A stretch of DNA of 64,000 nucleotides from Hymenobacter latericoloratus (GTDB lineage: Bacteria > Bacteroidota > Bacteroidia > Cytophagales > Hymenobacteraceae): contig NZ_JACHNV010000002.1 of assembly GCF_014199535.1 (NCBI RefSeq), forward strand, positions 620,001-684,000. The letters run 5' to 3'. Below the pieces are notes generated by a model, which saw only the letters and a list, made by a program, of their open reading frames with translations, was not told where the DNA came from and did no database searches. How positions within the stretch are numbered: the first letter of the stretch is position 1; the number at the start of each line of letters is the position of its first letter. This document shows positions 34,389 to 43,237 of this stretch, piece after piece. The position numbers and the translations under genes are program-made.

Positions 34389-36782
34389 CTAATAACCGTA
34401 GGCATAGGCTTTTTCCTTATGGCGGTATTCGTAGGTTTTGGTGAAGTGCATATCGTTGATGACGATGTAGATATGCTTTACTTTCTGTTCGCGGTGCAGC
34501 TCATTGATCTGGCTGATCAGGCCCTTGTCGGTGTAGTTCTGGCGCACCACGTAGATGTTGGCATCGAGGTGGCGCAGCAGCATAAAGAACTCCGATACGT
34601 AGCCCGTGGGCGGGGTGTCCACAATCACGTAATCATACTGCTGGCGCAGCTGGGCCAGCAGCTCCTCCATGCGGGCGCTTTCCAGCAGCTCGGTGGGGTT
34701 GGCCGGAATCGGGCCGCAGCACATCACATCCAGGTTGCGCACGCCCGAGGGGTGGCGGCTATCCTCCAGGCTGCTCAGGCCCATCAGGTAGCTGCTCAGG
34801 CCGTGCTCGGCGCAGGCGTTATCCAGCTGAAAGTAGCCCGCCACGGTGGGGCGGCGCAGGTCGCACTCCAGCAGCAGCACCTTGCGGCCACTCTGGGCCA
34901 TTTCGGCCGCCAGATTCACCGAGCAGAAGGTTTTGCCTTCGCCCGGCACCGAGGAGGTAACCCCGATCAGCTTCTTGTCGAGGCCGGCGGCCAGATACTG
35001 CAGGTTTACCCGGATGGAGCGGAACGACTCGGCCAGGGGGCCTTTGGGGTCATGCAGCATGTTTTCCTTATCCTGCTTGCTGCCGTGGGCTACCACGCCC
35101 AGCAGCGGAATGGCGGTAATGCGCGAGAGGTCCTCCTTGCTCTGAATGCGGCGGTTGGCTTTGTCCAGCAGCAGCGTGAGGCCCAGGGGCAGGCCCAGGC
35201 CGGCCACCAGGGCAATTAGCATCACCACCCCCGGCTTAGGGGCGGTGGGTGCGTCGCCCTGCATGCCGGCCGCGTCCACCACTTTCTTGTCGGTGGCGTT
35301 GGTAGCCAGGGCAATGGCCGCTTCGGCCCGCTTCTCAATCAGGAACTGATAGTTTTTGTCGTTGAAGTCGGTTTTGCTTTGCAGCGAAGCCAGCTGCCGC
35401 TCATTTTCCGGCATCTGGCTCATGCTGCCCCGCACCCGGCTGAGCTGGGCATCCAGGTCGCGCAGGGTAATATCGGCGGCGCGGGTCATGTTGGCCAGGG
35501 TCTGGGTCAGGCTTTCCTTGGCTACCTTGATGCGCTCATTCAGCACCGTTACCATGGGGTTTTCTACGCTGGCATTCACGCCCAGGGCCGCCCGCTGGCT
35601 GTTCAGGTCGGTGAGCTGCAGAATCAGGCTGTTTACCACGGGGTCCTCAATACCAACGCTGCTGGGCGCCACAATCTGGGTGGTGCCCTGGTTTTCGCGC
35701 AGGTAGCTGAGCATGTTCTGGTAGTACTTGCGGTTGGTGGCCACTTTGGCCCGCATCATCTCCAGCTCGCCTTGCTGCTGAATGCCCCGCGCCGACTGGG
35801 CCCCGGCATCGACTACCCCCCGGGCCGCCCGAAACGAGCTGAGCGCCGCCGTAGAGCGCCGCAACGAATCGGAGAGGTGGCCGATTTCCTTGTCGAGGAA
35901 GGCGACCGTTTTCTGGCCCGTCAGGTTCTTGCTCAGCAGGTCATTTTCCACGTAGCTCTGCATCAGGGTGTCCAGAAACTGTACTTCTTTCTGGGGCACC
36001 GTGCCCTTGCTGGTCAACTCAATTATCCGCGACTCCCGGTCGATGGGCTTGATGGTCAGGTGCTGGGTGTACTCCCCAATCAGGCTGTTGTGGTCGCGCA
36101 GCAGCACAAAATACCGCTCCGCGGAGCCGCCGGCCGGGTAGCCCGGCTCGGGCAGCAGCACGGCCGTGAGCAGGGGGTGGCGGAGCGTGTCGCCGGCGCG
36201 CACAGTTTCGTTGAGGTGTACGTCCAGCACCTCACGCACCAGCTCACCGGTGGGCAGGCTGTAGAGGCGGCCTTTGTCGGCATCGGCTGTAATCGTGAAC
36301 CGCCCATCTGCCTGGGGCTCCACGTAAATGCGGACGTCTGTTAGTTGGGGAGCATTCGGGTCGGGCACCAGCCGGAACGGTACCGCGCCGGCGGCTCGCT
36401 CGCGCACCTGCACCTCCTTGAGCGTGTTCAACCAGGTAGCGGGAGCCGCGTAATACGCCACGCTAAACGGCAGGCGGTTGAGGGCCTGGCTGACCATATC
36501 GGCTGAGGTCAGTAGCCCGATTTCGTCCTCCATCTTTGTGCCTTTCTCCTTTACCTCCAGGATTTTGAGTAGCTCCTGGGCTTGCTTGGAGCCCGTGCCC
36601 TGGTCGCCCAGCAGCATGGTGGCCCGGAAGGCGTACACCGGCTCTTTCACCTGCAGATACAGGAAGGCCAGCAGGCCCGCCAGCAGCCCCGACACCAGAA
36701 ATAAAGGCCACCGGTTGCGCAACCGGAATAGCAGCTCGTGCAAATCAAGTTCGTCGGAGGGAGTGTGTGGACGTGTTTCCAT
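34389..36782 (-). CDS. Polysaccharide co-polymerase/tyrosine autokinase (Wzc-type)
   Basis: The 797-residue protein controls polymer length and export. A Wzz domain with a membrane helix (WPLFLVSGLLAGLLAFLYL near residues 30-48) starts it. A periplasmic coiled-coil part of ~430 residues follows, then a second helix near residue 505-525. The cytoplasmic BY-kinase domain has Walker A SSVPGEGKT near residue 610, Walker A' LLLECDLRRP and Walker B YVIVDTPP near residue 720. The tail carries the expected tyrosine cluster (YEYRHKEKAYAYGY). It sits directly after the Wza-type gene, as usual in Bacteroidota. Confidence 0.95.
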   Translation of the reverse strand: METRPHTPSDELDLHELLFRLRNRWPLFLVSGLLAGLLAFLYLQVKEPVYAFRATMLLGDQGTGSKQAQELLKILEVKEKGTKMEDEIGLLTSADMVSQALNRLPFSVAYYAAPATWLNTLKEVQVRERAAGAVPFRLVPDPNAPQLTDVRIYVEPQADGRFTITADADKGRLYSLPTGELVREVLDVHLNETVRAGDTLRHPLLTAVLLPEPGYPAGGSAERYFVLLRDHNSLIGEYTQHLTIKPIDRESRIIELTSKGTVPQKEVQFLDTLMQSYVENDLLSKNLTGQKTVAFLDKEIGHLSDSLRRSTAALSSFRAARGVVDAGAQSARGIQQQGELEMMRAKVATNRKYYQNMLSYLRENQGTTQIVAPSSVGIEDPVVNSLILQLTDLNSQRAALGVNASVENPMVTVLNERIKVAKESLTQTLANMTRAADITLRDLDAQLSRVRGSMSQMPENERQLASLQSKTDFNDKNYQFLIEKRAEAAIALATNATDKKVVDAAGMQGDAPTAPKPGVVMLIALVAGLGLPLGLTLLLDKANRRIQSKEDLSRITAIPLLGVVAHGSKQDKENMLHDPKGPLAESFRSIRVNLQYLAAGLDKKLIGVTSSVPGEGKTFCSVNLAAEMAQSGRKVLLLECDLRRPTVAGYFQLDNACAEHGLSSYLMGLSSLEDSRHPSGVRNLDVMCCGPIPANPTELLESARMEELLAQLRQQYDYVIVDTPPTGYVSEFFMLLRHLDANIYVVRQNYTDKGLISQINELHREQKVKHIYIVINDMHFTKTYEYRHKEKAYAYGY

Positions 36783-36831
36783 GCCAGAACAGGTTAGGGT
36801 AAGAGGAGCGCGGGGAAAGGAGAGTACAGGC

Positions 36832-37626
36832 TTAGAAAACTTTCAGGTAGCTCAGAATGAGGGCCAGGGCCGAAACTCCCGAGAATACCAGGGCCAGGTT
36901 GTTGGCGTTGCCGCGGTCGGTGCGGGCTTTCAAGGGCTCCACGTACAGGGCGTCGTTGGGCAGCAGGTGGAAATAGGGCGAGCTGAGCAGGGCCGGATCG
37001 GTGAGGTTAAGCAGGACCACCTCAGAGCCCTTGGCCGTCTGCCGGATCAGCTTTACGTTGTTGCGGTTGCCAAACTCGGTCAGGTCGCCGGCCAGGCCCA
37101 GGCCTTCCAGCACGGTGCACTGCGCGTTATACACAAAGTAGCGGCCCGGATTGCGCACCTCGCCCAGTACGGTTATCTTAAAGGAAAGCAGCTTCACCAG
37201 CACATTGGCGTCGCGCACGTAGCGGGCTACCTGCTGCTGGGCCTGGTTCTGGGCTTCTTCCACCGTGAGGCCCTGCACCTTCAGCTTGCCTACCGTTGGC
37301 AGGTTAATGGTGCCGGCTTCATCCACGGAGTAGCCCGTCAGATACAGGTTGCCCGGGTCGCCGCTGAACACGGCCCGCGAGTCGGTGGTGTTGAATATAT
37401 CCGTGAGCTGGGGCTGCACACTTTGCACCCGAATGCTGAGCACGTCGCCGGGCTGAATGCGGTAGCGCTGCGGGGCGTTTTCGGTGACTACCGGCGTGCG
37501 TGCGTTGTAGTTTTTGCCTTGCAGGTAAGGAAGGTTTTTCTGGGATACGCAGCCCGTCAGGGCGGGCAAAACAAACAGTAAAGACAATAACAGGGTACAA
37601 CCGAAGCGGCAGAACGTGGGGAGCAT
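36832..37626 (-). CDS. Polysaccharide export lipoprotein (Wza-type)
   Basis: The 264-residue lipoprotein has a hydrophobic signal and lipobox LTGC near residue 25. The Poly_export domain begins YRIQPGDVLSIRVQSVQPQ, followed by YLTGYSVDEAGTINLPTVGKLKV, and an SLBB-like segment with VTVLGEVRNPGRYFVY (here ITVLGEVRNPG). The last 20 residues form a membrane helix, typical for Bacteroidota members in place of an outer-membrane alpha-helical ring. Wza and Wzc build the trans-envelope export channel. It is the first gene of the minus-strand polysaccharide operon. Confidence 0.93.
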   Translation of the reverse strand: MLPTFCRFGCTLLLSLLFVLPALTGCVSQKNLPYLQGKNYNARTPVVTENAPQRYRIQPGDVLSIRVQSVQPQLTDIFNTTDSRAVFSGDPGNLYLTGYSVDEAGTINLPTVGKLKVQGLTVEEAQNQAQQQVARYVRDANVLVKLLSFKITVLGEVRNPGRYFVYNAQCTVLEGLGLAGDLTEFGNRNNVKLIRQTAKGSEVVLLNLTDPALLSSPYFHLLPNDALYVEPLKARTDRGNANNLALVFSGVSALALILSYLKVF

Positions 37627-37904
37627 AGCAGCAGGGGGAGAGGAGTGAGGCAGGGAAAGCGGCTACTGGCGATAACCAGAGAGAAGATGAAAAATGGAGA
37701 AGTTGGATAAAAAGGGCATGGAATATTTCCATAAACGTATTGGATGTAATCTATAAAGTCAAGGAGTATTTAAATTTTTTCTATAATTATTAGTATTTGT
37801 GCAAGCAACGCAATTATGGCCTGGGCGGTTGCGGCTGAGCTGCAATTCGGCTGGTCTTCTGGTAAGGCGCTACCTTGCCTGCCCAAACTTGCGTATGCCT
37901 GCCC
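37627..37904. promoter_or_regulatory. Divergent AT-rich promoter region
   Basis: This 278-nt spacer separates the export operon (minus) from the response regulator (plus). It turns AT-rich between about 37725 and 37805. I found no clean TTTG/TAnnTTTG pair on either strand. Confidence 0.45.
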
Positions 37905-38582
37905 ATGAAAATTCTGCTGGTTGAAGACGAACCGAAAGTGGCCTCCTTTCTGCACCAGGGCCTGACGGAGCAACAGTACACCGTTGACCTGGCCGCCGAC
38001 GGCCTGCTGGGCCTGCGCCTGGCCCAGGCCGGCGGCTACGACCTGCTGATTCTGGACACGCTGCTGCCCGGTTTGAGCGGACTGGAGGTATGCCGCCAAG
38101 TGCGGGCCCAGGATACGAGTGTTCCTATTCTGATGCTCACGGCCCTGGGCGAAACCGACGACAAAATCCGGGGCCTCGATGCCGGGGCCGACGATTACCT
38201 GGTGAAGCCCTTTGCCTTTCAGGAGCTGCTGGCCCGCATCCGGGCCCTGGCTCGCCGCCGCAACGAGTCGCCGGCGGCGGAGGCGGTGCTGCGCCTGGCC
38301 GACCTCACCCTGGACCCGGTGCGGAAAGTAGTGCAGCGCGCCGGCCAGGTAGTGCAGCTAACGGCCCGCGAGTTTGCCTTGCTCGAGTATCTGCTGCGCA
38401 ACCAGAACCGCGTGGTCTCGCGCGTTGATATTCTGGAGCACGTCTGGGAAACATCTTTCGATACCGGCTCCAACGTCATCGACGTGTATATCAACTTCCT
38501 GCGCAAGAAGCTGGATAAAGACTTCACCCCCAAACTGATTCATACCCTGGTAGGCATGGGTTACGTGATGAAGGAAGACTGA
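37905..38582 (+). CDS. OmpR-family response regulator
   Basis: The 225-residue protein has a receiver domain (KILLVEDEPKVASFL) with the phospho-acceptor Asp51 in LLILDTLLPGLSG and the conserved Lys in DDYLVKPFAF. A winged-helix DNA-binding domain follows from about residue 130, with VQLTAREFALLEYLLRNQNRVVSR and FDTGSNVIDVYINFLRKKLD. ATG 37905 matches the family start. It pairs with the sensor kinase downstream. The four TTAA half-sites at 11-bp steps ahead of the SulP gene are the right kind of target for this class. Confidence 0.95.
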   Translation: MKILLVEDEPKVASFLHQGLTEQQYTVDLAADGLLGLRLAQAGGYDLLILDTLLPGLSGLEVCRQVRAQDTSVPILMLTALGETDDKIRGLDAGADDYLVKPFAFQELLARIRALARRRNESPAAEAVLRLADLTLDPVRKVVQRAGQVVQLTAREFALLEYLLRNQNRVVSRVDILEHVWETSFDTGSNVIDVYINFLRKKLDKDFTPKLIHTLVGMGYVMKED

Positions 38583-38583
38583 T

Positions 38584-38713
38584 TCAGTTGCCGGTTGTGA
38601 GTTGCCGGTTGTCAGTTCCAAGACAATGCGCTACACCTGCAGGCGTCGGCATACCTTTCCGCAACCGGCAACTGATACCCGGCAACTCACAACTGGTACC
38701 TGACAACTGATCC
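38584..38713. repeat. Long inverted repeat filling the regulator-kinase spacer
   Basis: Right after the regulator stop are two tandem copies of AGTTGCCGGTTGT-type words (38584-38617). Right before the kinase start are matching inverse words, AACCGGCAACT, CCGGCAACTCACAACT and TGACAACTGA (38661-38713). The 131-nt spacer can fold into one hairpin with several bulges. It may lower or process read-through into the kinase gene. Confidence 0.75.
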
Positions 38714-40120
38714 ATGACTATCCGGACGCGCCTGACGCTGCAGTTTGCCCTTATTCTGGCCATCACGCTGCTGCTGTTCTCGGTGGCCATTTACTACTTT
38801 ACCTACACTTCGCGGCGCGACTTTTTCAGTGAGAGCCTGTTTGCCCGGGCCCGCATTGTGGCGCACGTTTACCTGGATGGCACCAACCGCGCCGACGAAG
38901 TCAGCCGAGCTTCCTACCGGCGCTACCTGCGGCAGTTCTACCGCACCCTACCCCAGGAGGAAGTGCGCGTGTTCGACGCCCGCAACCGGGTAGTGTTTAA
39001 GGAGGGGCGCGACGGTCCGGAGCCTGTGCCGCAGGAGCTGCTGGCGGCAGTGCGCGAAGAAGGCCGGGAAGTAATTCGGGAGCAGAACTACCGCCAGACG
39101 GTAGGCCTGCTCTACCGCGACGCCCGGCGCGGCGACTTCGTGGTGGTGGCTTCTTCGGTGGATGACGACAGCCGCCAGAAAATGAGCGACCTGCTGACGG
39201 TGCTGGTCACGGGCCTGCTGGCCTCCTTTGTGATAGTGGGTATTGGTGGGTTTTTCTTTGCCGGCCAGGCCCTGCGGCCCATGCAGCGCATCATTCAGGA
39301 GGTGGACAACATTACGGCCTCCGACCTGCACCGCCGCCTTTCCCAGTCTGATGGGCAGGACGAGGTGTCGTTGCTGGCCCAGCGCTTCAACAGCCTGCTC
39401 AACCGGCTCGAAACGGCTTTTGCGGGACAGCGCACCTTCGTCCGCGACGCCTCCCACGAGCTGCGTACGCCCCTCACGGCCATTATCGGGCAGCTGGAAG
39501 TGGCCCTGCTGCAGCAGGAGCGCACCCCCCAGGAGTATCGGCGCGTGCTGCAGAACACCCTCGACGCGGCACGCCTGCTCAAAGACCTCACCAATGGCCT
39601 GCTGCAGATTGCCCGCGCCTCCGACGACCCTTCCCAGGTGCCCCTGAGCCTGATTCGGGTGGATGAGCTGCTGCTGCAGGCCCACGAGGAAGTGCACCGC
39701 CGCCATCCTACCTGCCGCATCGACCTGGAGTTCAGTGAACCCGCCGACAGCCGGCGCCGGGTACCCTACGGGGTGCTCGGCAACGAACCCCTGCTGCTGT
39801 CTGCCTTTCTGAACATTCTGGAGAATGCCTGCAAGTTTTCGGCCGGGTGCCCCAGTCCGGTGGTGGCAACACTCACGGCCACGCAGCGCCGGGTACAGCT
39901 GGTGGTACGCGACAAAGGGGTGGGCATGACGGAGGCCGACCGCCAGCAGGTATTTGTGCCTTTCTTCCGGGCCGAAACCGTGCGCAACGTGCCGGGGCAC
40001 GGCATTGGACTACCCCTTACTGCTAAGATTATGGATCTGCACGGCGGCCATGTGTCCGTGGAAAGCCAGCTGGGCCAGGGCACGGCCGTTACCCTCGACC
40101 TGCCGGCTGCGGTGGTATAA
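38714..40120 (+). CDS. Sensor histidine kinase
   Basis: The 468-residue protein has an N-terminal membrane helix (LTLQFALILAITLLLFSVAIYYF), an extracytoplasmic sensing domain of ~135 residues with no family I recognise, and a second helix near 165-190. A HAMP domain follows, then the H-box FVRDASHELRTPLTAI with His248. NILENACKFSAGC is the N-box, DKGVGM and GHGIGLPLTAKI are the ATP-lid glycine boxes. It matches the CusS/ArlS-like class. Its partner is the regulator just upstream. The signal sensed is unknown; the next genes (SulP, carbonic anhydrase) suggest bicarbonate, pH or an anion. Confidence 0.93.
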   Translation: MTIRTRLTLQFALILAITLLLFSVAIYYFTYTSRRDFFSESLFARARIVAHVYLDGTNRADEVSRASYRRYLRQFYRTLPQEEVRVFDARNRVVFKEGRDGPEPVPQELLAAVREEGREVIREQNYRQTVGLLYRDARRGDFVVVASSVDDDSRQKMSDLLTVLVTGLLASFVIVGIGGFFFAGQALRPMQRIIQEVDNITASDLHRRLSQSDGQDEVSLLAQRFNSLLNRLETAFAGQRTFVRDASHELRTPLTAIIGQLEVALLQQERTPQEYRRVLQNTLDAARLLKDLTNGLLQIARASDDPSQVPLSLIRVDELLLQAHEEVHRRHPTCRIDLEFSEPADSRRRVPYGVLGNEPLLLSAFLNILENACKFSAGCPSPVVATLTATQRRVQLVVRDKGVGMTEADRQQVFVPFFRAETVRNVPGHGIGLPLTAKIMDLHGGHVSVESQLGQGTAVTLDLPAAVV

Positions 40121-40179
40121 AACCGCGCCGTATGTTGCTGTTTTCCAGGGTTTTGTCCCCGCAGCTACGGGGGCTGCTG

Positions 40180-40223
40180 CTTTTAATTTACTTTTAACTC
40201 ACTTTTAATGGGGTCTTAACAAG
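40180..40223 (+). promoter_or_regulatory. Four TTAA half-sites at 11-bp steps (OmpR/PhoB-type box)
   Basis: TTAA occurs at 40183, 40194, 40205 and 40216, exactly 11 bp apart, within repeats of the form CTTTTAA. Direct repeats with one-helical-turn spacing are how OmpR/PhoB-class regulators bind. The box ends just ahead of a -7-like TAGCATTG at 40231-40238, so a bound regulator would overlap the -33 region. It lies between the two-component genes and the SulP gene. Confidence 0.7.
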
Positions 40224-40230
40224 CGAGTCG

Positions 40231-40238
40231 TAGCATTG
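40231..40238 (+). promoter_or_regulatory. -7-like box of the SulP gene
   Basis: TAGCATTG differs from TAnnTTTG at one position. No TTTG lies 19-21 nt upstream; the TTAA box occupies that place, as expected for an activator-dependent promoter. The gene starts at 40302. Confidence 0.45.
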
Positions 40239-40301
40239 CATACGTTCGGTGTGGTCTTCGGGCTTTCATCGAAATGGTCTGCCCTCAACTCCCCTCTCTC
40301 C

Positions 40302-41906
40302 ATGTTAAAGCCTACATTGGCGGCCGAAGCATCCGCGCTTCAGCCACCACCAAATGTGCCTTCCTCACCGTGGCAGACCCTGGGTAAAGACCTGCCCGCC
40401 GGACTGGTGGTTTTTCTGGTGGCCCTGCCCTTGTGCCTGGGTATTTCGCTGGCTTCGGGGGCGCCGCTGCTGGCTGGCATCATCGCCGGCATCATAGGCG
40501 GGGTAGTTGTATCATGGGTTAGCGGCTCTCAGCTAAGTGTAAGCGGCCCGGCCGCCGGCCTGACGGCCATAATCCTTTCGGCCCTGAGTACGCTAGGCTC
40601 ATTTGAGGCTGTACTGGCCGCCACCGTAATAGCCGGGGTGCTGCAGTTGGTACTGGGGGTAGCTAAGGCCGGTATCATCGGGCTTTACTTTCCTACCTCC
40701 GTTATCCGGGGTATGCTGGCTGCCATTGGTCTGATTCTCATTCTTAAGCAGATTCCGCACTTTGTAGGCGCCGACTCGGACTACTTCGAGGACATGGACT
40801 TCCTGCAGTTTGATGGCCAGAATACCTTCTCAGCCGTTACATCAGCACTGGGGGGCGTCAGTGCCGGCTCGGCCCTGGTGGGGCTGGTTTCCCTGGCCAT
40901 CCTGCTTTTCTGGGATACGTTCAGCAAGCACGTTGCCCTGTTGCGGCTGGTGCCGGGCGCCCTGGTGGTGGTGCTGGTTTCCATTGGGCTCAACAGCCTG
41001 CTGGATGTCGCCGCCCCCGTTCTTCGCATTCGGCCCGAGCACCTGGTCAGCCTGCCTTCCATCACGGCCTGGCAGGATTTCACCCGGGTTTTCACCTTCC
41101 CCGACTGGTCGGCGTTTCAGCGGCCCGCTACCTATACCGTAGCCTTCACCATTGGCATTGTTGCCTCGCTGGAAACATTGCTGAGCGTAGAAGCCGTGGA
41201 TAAGCTGGACCCCCTCAAGCGGGTAACGCCCACCAACCGCGAGCTGCTGGCTCAGGGGGTAGGCAACATCCTGAGCGGTCTGCTCGGGGGGCTGCCCATG
41301 ACGGCTGTTATCGTGCGCAGCTCGGCCAACATCAACGCCGGCGGCCAAACCCGCATATCAGCCTTCTTTCACGGACTGCTGCTGCTCACCAGCCTGCTGT
41401 TTCTGGAGCCTGTGCTGAACCGGATTCCGCTGTCGGCGCTGGCGGCCGTGCTGCTGATGGTGGGCTTCAAGCTTACCAAGCCAACCTTGTACCGCACCCA
41501 GTGGAAGCTGGGCTGGCAGCAGTTTCTGCCTTTTGTCGTCACCATTATTGCCATTCTGCTTACCGATCTGCTAAAAGGCGTAACCATAGGACTGGTGGTG
41601 GGCATTTTCTACATCCTGAAGGCCAACTATGAGTCGGCGTACTTCCTGAGCCGGCCGGCGGCGCAGGTCGGGGGGCCTATTCATCTGAAATTATCGGAGC
41701 AAGTGTCGTTCCTTAATAAAGCCAGCATCGTAAAAGTGCTCAACGAGCTTCCGCCCAACTCCCAGGTGCTCATTGATGGCTCCGATTCCTCCTTCATCGA
41801 TTACGATGTGCTGGAAGCCATTGAGAACTTTCGTCTCTCGGCCCCCGAGCGCGGCATTGACCTGGAATTGCGCGGTATTCAGCAAGTGCATGTGCTGGGG
41901 CACTAG
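40302..41906 (+). CDS. SulP-family anion transporter (bicarbonate/sulfate type)
   Basis: The 534-residue protein has about 12 membrane helices, opening with LGKDLPAGLVVFLVALPLCLGISLASGAPLLAG, the SulP signature region, and GSQLSVSGPAAGLTAII. A C-terminal STAS domain of ~90 residues ends it (VSFLNKASIVKVLNELPPNSQVLIDGSDSSFIDYDVLEAI). SulP proteins carry sulfate, bicarbonate or other anions. The carbonic anhydrase gene 84 nt downstream points to bicarbonate, like BicA, but this is inference. ATG 40302 is favoured because the upstream in-frame extension overlaps the promoter box. Expression is likely under the two-component system upstream. Confidence 0.9.
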   Translation: MLKPTLAAEASALQPPPNVPSSPWQTLGKDLPAGLVVFLVALPLCLGISLASGAPLLAGIIAGIIGGVVVSWVSGSQLSVSGPAAGLTAIILSALSTLGSFEAVLAATVIAGVLQLVLGVAKAGIIGLYFPTSVIRGMLAAIGLILILKQIPHFVGADSDYFEDMDFLQFDGQNTFSAVTSALGGVSAGSALVGLVSLAILLFWDTFSKHVALLRLVPGALVVVLVSIGLNSLLDVAAPVLRIRPEHLVSLPSITAWQDFTRVFTFPDWSAFQRPATYTVAFTIGIVASLETLLSVEAVDKLDPLKRVTPTNRELLAQGVGNILSGLLGGLPMTAVIVRSSANINAGGQTRISAFFHGLLLLTSLLFLEPVLNRIPLSALAAVLLMVGFKLTKPTLYRTQWKLGWQQFLPFVVTIIAILLTDLLKGVTIGLVVGIFYILKANYESAYFLSRPAAQVGGPIHLKLSEQVSFLNKASIVKVLNELPPNSQVLIDGSDSSFIDYDVLEAIENFRLSAPERGIDLELRGIQQVHVLGH

Positions 41907-41990
41907 CCGGCACGTAACCTGAAGCGGCCCGTTTCTCGTCTTCCCAAACCTGCAGTATCCTTTCCCTTTTACCTCTCCATTTCTCTCTCT

Positions 41991-42671
41991 ATGAAAGGCA
42001 TCGAGCCAATTCTGGAAAATAACCGCCAGTGGGTTAGCGACAAGCGCGCCCAGGACCCCGACTTTTTCAACCGCCTGGCCAATGGGCAGAAGCCCAAGTA
42101 CCTGTTCATCGGCTGCTCCGATTCGCGCGTGCCGGCCTCGGCTATTACCGGCACCGGCCCCGGCGAAATGTTCGTGCACCGCAACATCGCCAATATGGTG
42201 GTGAACACCGATTTCAACCTGCTTTCGGTGCTGCAGTACGCCGTGGAAGTGCTGGGCGTGGAAGACATTATGGTGGTAGGTCACTACGGCTGCGGTGGGG
42301 TAGCGGCAGCGGCCGGTAACAAGCAGTTTGGCCTGATTGATAACTGGCTGACCAACATTCGCGACGTAATCCGGGTGCACGAAACCGAGTTCCTGGCCAT
42401 TTCCGACGAGGATGCCCGCCTGCGCCGCCTGGTAGAGCTGAACGTGATAGAGCAGGTGCGCAATCTGGCCAAAACCAGCATTATCCAGAACGCCCGCAAA
42501 GGAGCCAAGCCCCCGCGCCTGCACGGACTGGTATATGATATCAAGGAAGGCCTGCTCAAGGACCTCAAGGTGGAGGACGACCTCATCACGGAGCTGGAGC
42601 ACATCTATGGCACGCAGACCGCCGCCGAAGCCGCCGCGCCTGCTGCACCGAGCGGTACGCCTGCCCGTTAG
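41991..42671 (+). CDS. Beta-class carbonic anhydrase
   Basis: The 226-residue protein converts CO2 and water to bicarbonate. Zinc ligands are Cys42 in FIGCSDSR, His98 and Cys101 in VVGHYGCGG; the Asp44-Arg46 dyad is intact. Spacing fits beta-class enzymes. The last ~25 residues are an Ala/Pro tail. No signal peptide is seen, so it should be cytoplasmic. It follows the SulP gene and ends 92 nt ahead of a strong terminator, so the two form a unit for inorganic carbon or pH handling. Confidence 0.95.
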   Translation: MKGIEPILENNRQWVSDKRAQDPDFFNRLANGQKPKYLFIGCSDSRVPASAITGTGPGEMFVHRNIANMVVNTDFNLLSVLQYAVEVLGVEDIMVVGHYGCGGVAAAAGNKQFGLIDNWLTNIRDVIRVHETEFLAISDEDARLRRLVELNVIEQVRNLAKTSIIQNARKGAKPPRLHGLVYDIKEGLLKDLKVEDDLITELEHIYGTQTAAEAAAPAAPSGTPAR

Positions 42672-42762
42672 AAAACCAGCAACCAGGTGCGCCGGGGGTA
42701 GTTACTCCGCGCACGCAGCATCATCGGGCGTAGTCTGAGGGGAGTGCGCTTTCGATGTGTGG

Positions 42763-42796
42763 AACCGCCGCGTCCGTTGGGTGCGGCGGTTTTTTG
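42763..42796 (+). terminator. Intrinsic terminator after carbonic anhydrase
   Basis: The arms 42763-42771 and 42783-42791 form a 9-bp GC stem, followed by a T-run. It lies just before the end of the convergent EamA gene at 42809. Confidence 0.9.
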
Positions 42797-42808
42797 CGTA
42801 CTACGGAG

Positions 42809-43237
42809 CTAATTACTTTCCTGGGTGAAGGCTATCAGCACGGCCCCGGCGGCCATCAGGGTAGCGCCCAGGATAACCTGCCAGGTTATTTTTTCCTTGA
42901 GAAAGAGTGCAGCCAGCAGGATAGAGAAAACCAGGGAAATCTTATCGAAGGAGGAAGTACGCGACGCCTGCCCCAGTTTCAGCGCCTGAAACGAGAACAG
43001 GGAGGAGGCGCAGGTAATGACGCCCGCAGCAATCAGGAACAGCCAGGTGCGCCGGTCAATTTCGGCTACCTGCCCCAGGTGCCCCTGCCAGGCCACCACT
43101 CCCCACGCCACCGCCACAATCAGCACCGACTGTATGGCGAAAGCCACACTGGATTCAATATTCTTCACGCCCACCTTGGAAAGCGTAACCACTACCGCCG
43201 CCGACAGGGCGGCCAGCAAGGAAAACATCCACCACAT
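42809..43237 (-). CDS. EamA/DMT-family small membrane transporter
   Basis: The 142-residue protein has about five hydrophobic helices and the half-size plan of single-EamA-domain proteins. MWWMFSLLAALSAAVVVTLSKVGVK starts it and VFSILLAALFLKEKITWQVILGATLMAAGAVLIAF ends it, with the typical E-x-[IV]-T-W turn. Half-size members act as dimers to export small molecules. ATG 43237 is preferred over the upstream frame, whose extra residues are not hydrophobic. Substrate unknown. Confidence 0.82.
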   Translation of the reverse strand: MWWMFSLLAALSAAVVVTLSKVGVKNIESSVAFAIQSVLIVAVAWGVVAWQGHLGQVAEIDRRTWLFLIAAGVITCASSLFSFQALKLGQASRTSSFDKISLVFSILLAALFLKEKITWQVILGATLMAAGAVLIAFTQESN

